Origin: JAEZDC01 sp036676415
GTDB lineage: Bacteria > Bacteroidota > Bacteroidia > Chitinophagales > Chitinophagaceae
DNA: 64,000 nucleotides
Assembly: GCA_036676415.1 (NCBI GenBank)
Contig: JAKFCX010000019.1
Location: 1-64,000, forward strand
Direction: 5' to 3'
This document shows, one piece after another, positions 8,353 through 16,957 of the stretch (position 1 is its first letter; each line of letters begins with the position of its first letter). Under the pieces are notes generated by a model. The model was not told the origin of the DNA and did not search any database. It saw nothing but the letters and a program-made list of their open reading frames with translations. The position numbers were made by a program, and so were the translations under genes.

Positions 8353-9255
8353 TTGACCCAACTTAGCAAGACATATACAGGTATCAGCTTTGCAATTCTT
8401 GCCTGTATTATCTGGTCTGGTAATTTCATTGTTGCCAGAGCAGTGATAAACGATGTGCCACCGATCACACTTTCTTTCTTTCGTTGGGCAAGTGCAACAT
8501 TGATGCTGTTTCCCTTAGTCATCAGGCAATTTAGCAGGGAAAAGAAAATTATTCTTCAGCATAAGCAATATTTTTTCTGGACATCGCTCTTTGGTGTAGC
8601 CATCTTCAACACTTTTCTATACATAGCGGCACATACCACTTCTGCTATTAATATGGCATTGATAGGAACCTGCTCCTCACCCATTTTTGCAGTATTTCTT
8701 GCTGCCTGGTTTTTGAAAGAAAGAGTTTCAAGGCTGAGAATTATCGGGATGCTGGTGATGTTAACAGGAATTATCTACCTGGTAGTAAGAGGAAATTTTG
8801 AAAAGCTGATGAACTTTCATTTCACCACAGGAGATATTTGGGTATTGGGTGCTGCTGTATTTTTTGCAGGATATAATGTTCTTGTGAGAAAAAAGCCTTC
8901 AGCAATAAGCCCGATCGTATTTCTATTCACCACATTCCTTGTTGGTTCCGTTTTGCTACTTCCATTCTGTTTATGGGAAGTACAGCATAGTCAGCCAATT
9001 GAATGGACCAGCGATTTGCTCTTTATTGTACTTTACCTTGGTTTAGGTACTTCGGTAATTGCATTCTTGCTATGGAACTCAGCTATCGCAAGGCTTGGTG
9101 CAGCAAGAACCGCTTTATTTGGAAACCTTATTCCGCTATTCAGCAGTCTTGAAGCAGTGTGGTTATTGAATGAAGAAATTACCCTTGTTCATATGATTAG
9201 CGGAATGCTGATCATCGCCGGATTGGTGATTGTAAATCTTCGCAAAGTAAGATAG
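8353..9255 (+). CDS. EamA/DMT-family transporter
   Basis: A 300-residue permease with ten predicted helices in two EamA repeats (CIIWSGNFIVARAV in the first, FFAGYNVLVRKKP in the second). Members export amino acids, nucleosides or other small metabolites. The only possible start is TTG at 8353: an in-frame stop lies 6 nt upstream, the first in-frame ATG falls after the first helix, and the protein aligns with the family from the TTG onward. Confidence 0.83.
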   Translation: MTQLSKTYTGISFAILACIIWSGNFIVARAVINDVPPITLSFFRWASATLMLFPLVIRQFSREKKIILQHKQYFFWTSLFGVAIFNTFLYIAAHTTSAINMALIGTCSSPIFAVFLAAWFLKERVSRLRIIGMLVMLTGIIYLVVRGNFEKLMNFHFTTGDIWVLGAAVFFAGYNVLVRKKPSAISPIVFLFTTFLVGSVLLLPFCLWEVQHSQPIEWTSDLLFIVLYLGLGTSVIAFLLWNSAIARLGAARTALFGNLIPLFSSLEAVWLLNEEITLVHMISGMLIIAGLVIVNLRKVR

Positions 9256-9276
9256 TTTTCCTTGTATATTCGAATC

Positions 9277-9804
9277 ATGAAATTCAAGCTGCATGAAGCA
9301 ATTGAAATACTCAGCCGAACTCCTTCTGTATTAGAAATTTTACTTACAGGATTACCCGAAGATTGGATCATAAGTAATGAAGGTGAAGAAAGCTGGAGTC
9401 CTTTTGATATTGTGGGTCATTATATTCACGGAGAGAAAACAGACTGGATACCGAGAATGGAAATCATTTTAGGTGATGCAATTAATAAAACCTTTATTCC
9501 TTTTGATCGGTTTGCCCAATTTGAAAACAGTATTGGCAAAAATCTGAATCAGTTATTGAGTGAATTCAAAGAATTGAGAAAAGAAAATCTTCTGAGGCTA
9601 TCATCTGCTGATCTCTCAGAAGCAGATCTTGATAAAGAAGGCATACATCCCCATTTCGGAAAAGTTACACTAAGGCAGCTTTTATCAACCTGGGTAGTGC
9701 ATGACCTGGCTCATATCAATCAAATCAGCCGTGTATTGGCAAAACAGTACAAAGATGAGATTGGGCCATGGACAGAATACTTCAGCGTAATTACCAATAA
9801 ATGA
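9277..9804 (+). CDS. DinB-family four-helix protein
   Basis: A 175-residue DinB-like metal-binding helical bundle. Conserved histidines are GHYIHGE in helix 2 and VHDLAHINQI in helix 4, forming the typical three-His site. Relatives include bacillithiol and mycothiol-dependent transferases, while many have no known role. I use the ATG at 9277, not an upstream TTG. The stop overlaps the TSUP gene by 4 nt. Confidence 0.83.
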   Translation: MKFKLHEAIEILSRTPSVLEILLTGLPEDWIISNEGEESWSPFDIVGHYIHGEKTDWIPRMEIILGDAINKTFIPFDRFAQFENSIGKNLNQLLSEFKELRKENLLRLSSADLSEADLDKEGIHPHFGKVTLRQLLSTWVVHDLAHINQISRVLAKQYKDEIGPWTEYFSVITNK

Positions 9805-10580
9805 CTGTAGATCTTTTTGACCTGATACTACTTTGTCTCGTTGCATTCGCTGCCGGATTTGTTGATGCTATTGCCGGTGGTGGTGGATTAATACAGGTAC
9901 CGATGGGTATTGTGTTACTTCCGCAATATCCTGTTGCAACGGTGATTGGATCACTGAAGATCCCAGCTTTCAGTGGAACAGCAATTGCCGCATCGCAATA
10001 TGCAAGAAAAGTAAAGATCGATTATTCCCAACTTGCTATCATGGCTTTCATTGCTTTCCTGTCAGCTTTCGCAGGAAGTAACCTGCTGTCAATGGTCAGT
10101 AATAGTTTTATGAAACCTTTTTTGCTTTTTGTGTTGATTGCTGTGGCCATCTATACCTACAGCAATAAGAAATTCGGTATTCATACACACAAGGCATATT
10201 CAAAAAAACAGGAATGGACATATGCGATTTTCATCAGCCTCATCATTGGTTTCTACGATGGATTTATTGGTCCTGGAGCCGGCAGTTTTTTTATGATCGC
10301 ATTTATCAGTTTGCTTGGCTATGATTTTCTAAAGGCCTCTGCAAATGCCAAATTTGTAAACCTTGCAACGAATTTTGGTTCCATTTGTTTCTTCCTGCTA
10401 AAAGGAGTGATCATTTTTCAAATAGCTATTCCTATGGCAATCTGTAATGCAATCGGTGGTGCTTTAGGTGCAAGACTGGCTATTTTCAAAGGCAATAAAT
10501 TCATTCGAATATTCTTCCTGGGTATCATTTGCCTTACAATACTTCGGTTTGCTTACGACGTATTTAAAAACAATTTTTAA
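9801..10580 (+). CDS. TSUP-family sulfite/sulfonate exporter-like permease (TauE/SafE)
   Basis: A 259-residue membrane protein with about eight helices and the duplicated TSUP glycine motifs (DAIAGGGGLIQVP in the N-terminal half, GPGAGSFFM in the C-terminal half). It is predicted to move sulfite, sulfonates or other small organic anions. It is translationally coupled (ATGA) to the DinB gene. A copy of the dispersed 20-bp motif lies just after its stop. Confidence 0.85.
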   Translation: MTVDLFDLILLCLVAFAAGFVDAIAGGGGLIQVPMGIVLLPQYPVATVIGSLKIPAFSGTAIAASQYARKVKIDYSQLAIMAFIAFLSAFAGSNLLSMVSNSFMKPFLLFVLIAVAIYTYSNKKFGIHTHKAYSKKQEWTYAIFISLIIGFYDGFIGPGAGSFFMIAFISLLGYDFLKASANAKFVNLATNFGSICFFLLKGVIIFQIAIPMAICNAIGGALGARLAIFKGNKFIRIFFLGIICLTILRFAYDVFKNNF

Positions 10581-10607
10581 CCATCAATAGTATGTCGCTC
10601 AACTTTT

Positions 10608-10627
10608 GTTGTGTCACTCACTTGTAC
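10608..10627 (+). repeat. Dispersed 20-bp motif, copy 2
   Basis: Exact GTTGTGTCACTCACTTGTAC in the 69-nt gap between the convergent TSUP and M48 genes. The downstream flank is TTAAAGAAC, compared with TTCnGAAC in other copies. Confidence 0.85.
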
Positions 10628-10649
10628 TTAAAGAACGATAGCATCAAGA

Positions 10650-11723
10650 CTACTCTATGATCTGGTCTTCTCCCGGGAATTTATTTGTCTTGATATTAAT
10701 CCACAGCTGCTGCAACACAGGATCAACTGAAATAATTTGCTTGTTAGACTGAATGTTTTCTTTCGTGTACCTGATTCTTCTATCAGTCAGGGGATGTGTA
10801 TTAAGCAATGTAGGTGTTGACAACGTATCTGCAGCTTTCAGTCTTTCAAATAACCGAACCATGCCATTTGCATCAACGTTATTTTTTCGCATAAGAGCAA
10901 GACCTTTTTCATCAGCTTCCATCTCAAGGCTACGGGAATAAGATAATCCTCTTAACCGATCAGCATTTAATAATAATATCGCTCCTACTTGCGAAACATC
11001 CATAAAAAAGATGAGAAACAATTTTGATGAAAGTTCTTTTAGTATCGATCTTGTTGTATGCCTTTCATTAATATGTGTTACTTCATGACCTAACAATGCA
11101 ACCAGTTCATCATACCCCTGCATTCTATCAATAAGGCCTGAGTAAATAACGATATGTCCACCAGGTACAGCAAAAGCATTGATCTCATCAGACTTCAAGA
11201 CTGAAACCTGGATATTGTAGGTTTTACTCAACTCCAGTTTATTCGCAAAAGATTGTACCATTGCTGTTCGTTTACCATCTAACGAAGTTGGTGAAACGGT
11301 TGATTGAAACATCTGATCACCTAATTGTGCTTCATATTCTGGAGTGATCAGTTTCAATCCAATATCAGCGACAATCGAACTAAAAATATAATTGAAAAAA
11401 ATAACAGCTGCAATTACCGCTAAGGTTAAGATTGCAACTTTTCCTCCAGGTTTCAGCCATTTTTTCTTTTCTGCTTTTCTTATTTCCGGCAATAACGGAT
11501 GATCGTCTTCCAGGATAAGCTTTACATCATCGTTATCCTTGAAATGAACAACTACCTCGTCTCGTTGCTGCGTAAAATGGCTGAGTTGCTTAAATGGTAA
11601 CGAAGAAAGATAAACGGAAGATGCTACATCATACATCTGTATGGCCTCCTGGTAGATCATCAGCTTTACCTCCACAGGATCTTCATACGCATTCTTCCGG
11701 TATACAGCTCTTGCCTCTTCCAT
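10650..11723 (-). CDS. M48-family metalloprotease with N-terminal extension
   Basis: A 357-residue zinc protease. HEVTH (residues 213-217) gives two zinc ligands, and the downstream SLEMEADEKG supplies the glutamate. One transmembrane helix (about 96-118) separates a 90-residue cytoplasmic region from the protease domain, which is probably outside the membrane. It is similar to HtpX/BepA-type quality-control proteases. It follows the two LTA-synthase-like genes by 12 nt in the same orientation, so an envelope-maintenance link is possible. Confidence 0.87.
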   Translation of the reverse strand: MEEARAVYRKNAYEDPVEVKLMIYQEAIQMYDVASSVYLSSLPFKQLSHFTQQRDEVVVHFKDNDDVKLILEDDHPLLPEIRKAEKKKWLKPGGKVAILTLAVIAAVIFFNYIFSSIVADIGLKLITPEYEAQLGDQMFQSTVSPTSLDGKRTAMVQSFANKLELSKTYNIQVSVLKSDEINAFAVPGGHIVIYSGLIDRMQGYDELVALLGHEVTHINERHTTRSILKELSSKLFLIFFMDVSQVGAILLLNADRLRGLSYSRSLEMEADEKGLALMRKNNVDANGMVRLFERLKAADTLSTPTLLNTHPLTDRRIRYTKENIQSNKQIISVDPVLQQLWINIKTNKFPGEDQIIE

Positions 11724-11735
11724 TCAATAAACTTA

Positions 11736-13712
11736 CTATCGTTTCTTGTTATTTACAAGCATCCATTTGGCCGTTTCATAAAATGCCGAGACAATCACGG
11801 ATGATCTTTTCTTCATTTCTTTTTCATCGTTCTTATTCCATGACGGCTGATTTGAATTAAGTGGATAGATCATTTCTTCGTCAAATCGGAGGCTTTTCAT
11901 GTAGTAAAATGAATCTGTGATCCATCCTATTTTTTCTTCATCATGATAAATAACAAAGGCTGCATTATTCCTTTTCGCAGGATTAAGCAGATCTCGACCA
12001 AGTGTAGTATTGGTATATCGCTGGTGCACCAATCCTGCTACCGTTGGCAATACATCTATCTGTGATACAACTTCTGTTCTATGCTGTGGTAACAGCAATG
12101 ATGGAGCGTAAAAAAGCAAAGGTACATGTTCATCACTCAATCGCTGATCTGTCCAAACATCAGGATAAACAGCTTTTGCGTTGCCAGCAATTCCATGATC
12201 ACCCACAAAAACAAAAATTGTATTGTGAAAATATTCCTGCTTCTTAGCTAGTTCTATAAAATGCTGGAATGAATGATCAGCGTAACGAAATGCATTATAC
12301 TCATCGTTCGATAAAAAGCCATATTTCAATAGAGTATCCTGCGGTAATTCTTTGAGCTGGAAATCTTTTTCATTCTCCGGAATTGTATAAGGACGATGAT
12401 TACCTGCTGTTTGAATAACAGCGAAGAAAGGTTTATCCTGTTTCGCCAAAACCTGGTTGGCTTCAATAAAAAGATCTTTATCACTCACACCCCAAACATT
12501 CACCTTTGGAGATTTAAAGCTTCCTTCCTCGTAAATATTCAATCCCTTTATATTTTTTACAAGGCCCCTGTAATTATTAAACTCACTGCTCCCTCCGATA
12601 AAATAATACTTACTATAATCTTCAAAATTGTTGATGATGGTATGCTGATCAAGTGATGCTTCATTTCGGGTAGAAAATTTGGATCGCTGTACATCCGGTA
12701 TTCCTGTTAGCGTTGCAAACATTCCTCTTGCCGTAGAAAAATGTGGTGTAAAACATCGGTTAAAGAATATACCTTCCTTAGATAGCTGATCAAAGTATGG
12801 GGTTGTGTTTAAAGGATTACCACTCATTGTGCTTTTGTACATGCTGAATGATTCACAGATCACCAGCACAATATTAGGCTTGCTTTCCAGTGAGCCACTT
12901 CCGGGATATATTGATCGTTTGTATCCATCTACATTCAGCGAATCTAATTGCAGAAAGTCTTTCATTACCGGGTAGTAATCTTTTGCTTTCAGATCTTTCA
13001 CTTCAGGTTGGCGAAAACGGAGCGTGGTAAAAAAATTCTGTAGTGGATTTAAGGCAAGGTAGGCTTTGAAGTTATCTTTCAATGCAAATGCATCGTCTCT
13101 TTTTAAAGGATTGAATGAAAAGCTTCCATAAATACCTAAGGCCATGCATAGGGTAACAAGCAGGTACCAGTTTCTTCTGTAGTTGATCTCGGCCTGGCTA
13201 TTCACTTTCTCTACACGTTGATGTGTTCTGTTATACATGGTGTAAAAAACATATCCGACAACTATCAATGCTATCAATATCCAGAAAACAGGGTATGATT
13301 CCCATAACATCTCCATTGAAATCTTTGCATCCTCATAAAAGTTCAATGCACTGGCATTAAGCCTTGTACTTACGTATGCAAAATGGCCATAGTCGGCTCC
13401 AAAAAAGAATATGATGATGAAAGTTGCTGCAGCAAGATAGCTTGTCCAGATTCTCCTGGCACGTTCTGAACTATACGGTGAAAATGTTGGAATATAACTC
13501 AGCAAAACAATTGGTAACAGCAAAAAACAGATCCAGCGAATATCAAAAGCAAGGCCAAGTGAAAAAGATGGTAATGCATCATAAAGAGAAATATCATCAG
13601 GATGAAATGCAATAAAGGTTGAAAGCCTGAACAATGTAAATACCAGCAGCATGATGAAAAATAATTTCACCACCCATTGTATTGTCTTTGGTACTCTTAA
13701 CCTGATCAGCAT
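11736..13712 (-). CDS. LTA synthase-family sulfatase-fold protein, paralogue 2
   Basis: A 658-residue polytopic protein with five N-terminal helices (to about residue 210) and an extracellular alkaline-phosphatase-fold domain. CESFSMYKS, a CFTPHFSTARG nucleophile region, and FVGDHGI with metal ligands are all present. The family transfers phosphoglycerol or phosphoethanolamine to envelope glycans or lipids. It starts inside the stop of its paralogue (TAATG), and the two share motif order and many residues along their length, so this is a tandem duplication. A classical lipoteichoic-acid role is not expected in a Gram-negative cell. Confidence 0.85.
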   Translation of the reverse strand: MLIRLRVPKTIQWVVKLFFIMLLVFTLFRLSTFIAFHPDDISLYDALPSFSLGLAFDIRWICFLLLPIVLLSYIPTFSPYSSERARRIWTSYLAAATFIIIFFFGADYGHFAYVSTRLNASALNFYEDAKISMEMLWESYPVFWILIALIVVGYVFYTMYNRTHQRVEKVNSQAEINYRRNWYLLVTLCMALGIYGSFSFNPLKRDDAFALKDNFKAYLALNPLQNFFTTLRFRQPEVKDLKAKDYYPVMKDFLQLDSLNVDGYKRSIYPGSGSLESKPNIVLVICESFSMYKSTMSGNPLNTTPYFDQLSKEGIFFNRCFTPHFSTARGMFATLTGIPDVQRSKFSTRNEASLDQHTIINNFEDYSKYYFIGGSSEFNNYRGLVKNIKGLNIYEEGSFKSPKVNVWGVSDKDLFIEANQVLAKQDKPFFAVIQTAGNHRPYTIPENEKDFQLKELPQDTLLKYGFLSNDEYNAFRYADHSFQHFIELAKKQEYFHNTIFVFVGDHGIAGNAKAVYPDVWTDQRLSDEHVPLLFYAPSLLLPQHRTEVVSQIDVLPTVAGLVHQRYTNTTLGRDLLNPAKRNNAAFVIYHDEEKIGWITDSFYYMKSLRFDEEMIYPLNSNQPSWNKNDEKEMKKRSSVIVSAFYETAKWMLVNNKKR

Positions 13713-15703
13713 TATTTCTTCTTTTTATTATTCAGCAAAAGATATCTTGATGTTTCATAAAAAGCAGTGGTAATGGTTTTGTATTTGTTCAGCATTGTAC
13801 GTTCTGCTTTCACCGGCTCATTGTTTACTAATGAACTGATATTTTCCTGGCCGGTTGTTAGTTTGTAACTATAAAAATGCAGACTATCTGCAACACCAAT
13901 TTGTTTGATGTCAGGGTCAAGTATAAAAGCAAATTTTTCGCCTGATGACGATAATAGATCTTTGCCCAAACTGGTGTTGGTATAAGGTATTCCACAAATA
14001 GCAGCGATTGTAGGCATGATGTCAACTTGTGATGCTGGTAATGTAGATGTTTGAGGTCGAATTGTTTTCGGATAGTAAAACAATAGCGGCACATGCATAT
14101 TCGTTAGTCCCTCATCAGTAAATGCTCTTGGTAACATATTGCCTGCATCTCCCCTGATCCCATGATCTCCCACGAAAACAAACAGCGTATTTTGAAAGTA
14201 TTTTTCTTTGCTCGCAGCATTCATGAATTTTTGCATTGCGAAATCTGCATATCGAAATGCATTGTACTCGTCTTCAGAAGCAAACCCATATTTGTTGAGT
14301 GAATCCTGTGGAACTTTCTTCAACTTAAATTCTTCAAGATCTTTTTCCGGAATGGTATATGGCCGATGATTTCCTGCAGTTTGAATGATGGCGAAAAATG
14401 GCTTTTGTTGTTTGGCAAGCACTTCGTTCGACTCAAGAAAAAGATCTTTATCACTGATACCCCACACGTCGATCTTTTCAGCTTTGAAATCATCCTCTTC
14501 ATACAACTTCACTCCTTCAATATTATTAACCAATAGTCCCTGAATATTGGCCCAGCTGGTACTTCCGCCAATGAAATAAAGCTTCTGCCTGTCTTTAAAA
14601 TCATTAATGATTGTTCTTTGATCGACAGCAGCAGGATTACGACTGGCCGTTTTAGTCAAAGAAACATCCGGAATACCAGTAATCGTTGCCCACACACCTC
14701 TGGCCGTTCCATAGTGTGGTGTAAAACATCTTTCATAAAACAATCCATTCCTGGCTAAGGCAGCAAAATATGGAGTTGTGTTCAGAGGATTTCCATACAT
14801 GGAGCTCTTGTAACCACTGAATGATTCGCAGATAACGAGTACAACATTTTGTGGAGCATCGATATCATTTCGCCCGGGAAAAGTCCTGACGAAATTCAGG
14901 TTAGCATTTGCACTATCTACTCCAAGATATTGACTCATCCATTCATAACCTTCCTTTACTTTCTTTTCATCGTATGATGAATGACGAAATTTTAATGAAC
15001 TGAAGAATGACTGGAAAGGATTCAAAGCAAGATTTGCTGCGTAATCACTTCTAAGATTATAAGCATCGCTCCATCTTAAAGGGTACTGTCCTACTCTTCC
15101 GAAAATTCCAACAGCCAATAATAAAAAGAACACTATACCCCATCCCCATTTACTGGTTCTTGTAGCTACAATTGGTTTCGACAATACATAATTATACGTA
15201 GCCTTAGTGATCCAGATGAACAAAGCTGCACTTGCAATAATGCCCAATATCATCCATAGAACAGGATAACTCTGCCACATCATTTTCATAGATATACCTG
15301 CATCTTCAACATAATTCAACAGGCTGGCATTCATTCTTTGTGAGAGGTAGGCATAGTTGGTAAAATCAACGACATAAAAAAGGACGAGGATTAGAATGAA
15401 TAGCAACCATAATCCCAATGCTATTGCTCGTCCTGTCTTTTTATTCAGCGGATGAAGGAAATTAAAACTACCCAGTACAAAAAGTACCAGGGCCACGATA
15501 GAGATAATCCGAAGATCATATCTCAAACCCAGAATAAATGATGGAATGAGTTCTGAAAACTGGTCAGTCGGTACCGGAAATATCCACGTAAGAGCTAACC
15601 TGAGTAGCGTCATCAGTAATAAAAAAATTAAGCCGGTCAGGCTTATCCATTGTATGTATCTTGGCACTTTCAATTTTTGCATGGGGTCGGCAAAGGTAAT
15701 CAT
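13712..15703 (-). CDS. LTA synthase-family sulfatase-fold protein, paralogue 1
   Basis: A 663-residue protein with the same layout as its downstream neighbour: about five N-terminal membrane helices, then a periplasmic sulfatase-fold domain with CESFSGYKS, CFTPHYGTARG and FVGDHGIRG. Phosphoglycerol- or phosphoethanolamine-type transfer to the envelope is inferred from the family. Two starts are possible. The ATG at 15682 aligns best with the start of the paralogue (both continue with a basic strand into VP-x-x-IQW), while the ATG at 15703 adds seven residues. Confidence 0.85.
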   Translation of the reverse strand: MITFADPMQKLKVPRYIQWISLTGLIFLLLMTLLRLALTWIFPVPTDQFSELIPSFILGLRYDLRIISIVALVLFVLGSFNFLHPLNKKTGRAIALGLWLLFILILVLFYVVDFTNYAYLSQRMNASLLNYVEDAGISMKMMWQSYPVLWMILGIIASAALFIWITKATYNYVLSKPIVATRTSKWGWGIVFFLLLAVGIFGRVGQYPLRWSDAYNLRSDYAANLALNPFQSFFSSLKFRHSSYDEKKVKEGYEWMSQYLGVDSANANLNFVRTFPGRNDIDAPQNVVLVICESFSGYKSSMYGNPLNTTPYFAALARNGLFYERCFTPHYGTARGVWATITGIPDVSLTKTASRNPAAVDQRTIINDFKDRQKLYFIGGSTSWANIQGLLVNNIEGVKLYEEDDFKAEKIDVWGISDKDLFLESNEVLAKQQKPFFAIIQTAGNHRPYTIPEKDLEEFKLKKVPQDSLNKYGFASEDEYNAFRYADFAMQKFMNAASKEKYFQNTLFVFVGDHGIRGDAGNMLPRAFTDEGLTNMHVPLLFYYPKTIRPQTSTLPASQVDIMPTIAAICGIPYTNTSLGKDLLSSSGEKFAFILDPDIKQIGVADSLHFYSYKLTTGQENISSLVNNEPVKAERTMLNKYKTITTAFYETSRYLLLNNKKKK

Positions 15704-15752
15704 TTGAAAAACTGTTTTGCAGCCGCTAACCCCTTGCTAAGGAATCTTTAAT

Positions 15753-16358
15753 ATGTTAAATACGCCTTTACTGAAAGATGGTTTATTTGATATGCTCCTT
15801 GAGTTTGACAGATGGCTGCTCATAAAAATAAATCATACATGGTCTAATCCTTTTTTCGATTCAGTTTTTCCTGTCTGGAGACAATCTGATACCTGGATTC
15901 CCCTCTATTTCTTTCTTTTTCTTTTCATGATAATGAACTTTGGGTGGAAGTCAATTCCATGGATGTTGATGTTAGGTTTAACAGCAGGTATTTGTGACCA
16001 GATCAGCAGCTCATTCGTAAAAGAGTTTTTTGGAAGAATAAGGCCTTGCCGGGATGAATCAATTATGGGATTAATAGATTTCAGATTGATATATTGTCCG
16101 CAAAGTGGCAGTTTCACTTCTTCACATGCCACCAATCATTTTGGGGTAGCCATGTTTATCTTTCTAACGATGAAAGATGTATTTAAAAAAGCCGGCATAT
16201 GGTTTTTTGTATGGGCTGCAACAATCTGTTATGGGCAGGTGTACGTTGGAGTGCACTATCCTTTTGATGTAGTTGGAGGAGCCATTTTGGGTTGCGGGAT
16301 CGGATATGTGATGGCTTTAATATTCAAAAAACAGCCACTGCTTTCATTTACTCGCTAA
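15753..16358 (+). CDS. PAP2-family phosphatase
   Basis: A 201-residue membrane phosphatase with about five to six helices and the three PAP2 motifs: KEFFGRIRP, SFTSSHATN and GVHYPFDVVGG. Substrates are typically undecaprenyl pyrophosphate, phosphatidic acid or lipid A phosphates, so an envelope-lipid role is likely. Its 3' end overlaps the convergent receiver gene by 11 nt. Confidence 0.87.
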   Translation: MLNTPLLKDGLFDMLLEFDRWLLIKINHTWSNPFFDSVFPVWRQSDTWIPLYFFLFLFMIMNFGWKSIPWMLMLGLTAGICDQISSSFVKEFFGRIRPCRDESIMGLIDFRLIYCPQSGSFTSSHATNHFGVAMFIFLTMKDVFKKAGIWFFVWAATICYGQVYVGVHYPFDVVGGAILGCGIGYVMALIFKKQPLLSFTR

Positions 16359-16821
16359 CAACACTTTTCCGGCTTAGTTCAATTATCTTCCGGGCTATAT
16401 CTCTTATTTGCTCTAAACCGGTAGGTTTTACTATGTATTCGAATGCCCCGAGCTCAAGACATTTCTTCTCATATACGGGAGAATTAGAGGTACTCCAAAC
16501 CACCTTTACTACCTCATCATATCTTTTCATTTCCCGCAACTTCATTAATATGTCAGCACCACTAAACTCAGGTAAATTGTAATCGAGCAATATCAGTGAA
16601 GGTTTTTTTGATTCGGGAAGATTATGAAGCATTTCCAATGCCTTGCTACCGGTATTGGCGATGATAAATTCAAATGAAGAATCCTGCTTTTTAATTGCTT
16701 CAACCAGAATTTCCTGGTCATCGAGGTCGTCCTCAGCCATTAATACAATATGATCGTTTTTTATATGAGGCTCAGAATTCAATTCAATTGGATTTATGTT
16801 TTTCGAAGGTATTATTTTCAT
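16348..16821 (-). CDS. Single-domain response regulator
   Basis: A 157-residue protein consisting of one receiver domain after a roughly 23-residue extension. The acidic pocket is AEDDLDD, the phospho-acceptor is D80 (LLDYNLP) and the conserved lysine is in YIVKPTG. There is no output domain, so it probably acts in a phosphorelay. It is divergent from the giant hybrid kinase, which suggests shared control. Confidence 0.88.
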   Translation of the reverse strand: MKIIPSKNINPIELNSEPHIKNDHIVLMAEDDLDDQEILVEAIKKQDSSFEFIIANTGSKALEMLHNLPESKKPSLILLDYNLPEFSGADILMKLREMKRYDEVVKVVWSTSNSPVYEKKCLELGAFEYIVKPTGLEQIRDIARKIIELSRKSVVSE

Positions 16822-16850
16822 AGTGCACTGCCGCTAGAATCTTACATAAG

Positions 16851-16879
16851 TGTAGAAAATTTCAGTATAAATTTCTACA
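16851..16879. promoter_or_regulatory. Inverted repeat in the divergent receiver/hybrid-kinase promoter region
   Basis: TGTAGAAA (16851-16858) and TTTCTACA (16872-16879) form a perfect 8-bp inverted repeat with a 13-nt AT-rich spacer. It lies 30 nt upstream of the receiver start and about 80 nt upstream of the kinase start. It could be an operator for both genes; no regulator is identified. Confidence 0.35.
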
Positions 16880-16957
16880 GTCTTAGCACACTATTTGAAT
16901 AAACTCTTCTTTGCCTAAATGAAAAACCCCAATTCAAAAACCTCATAATTCTCATAA

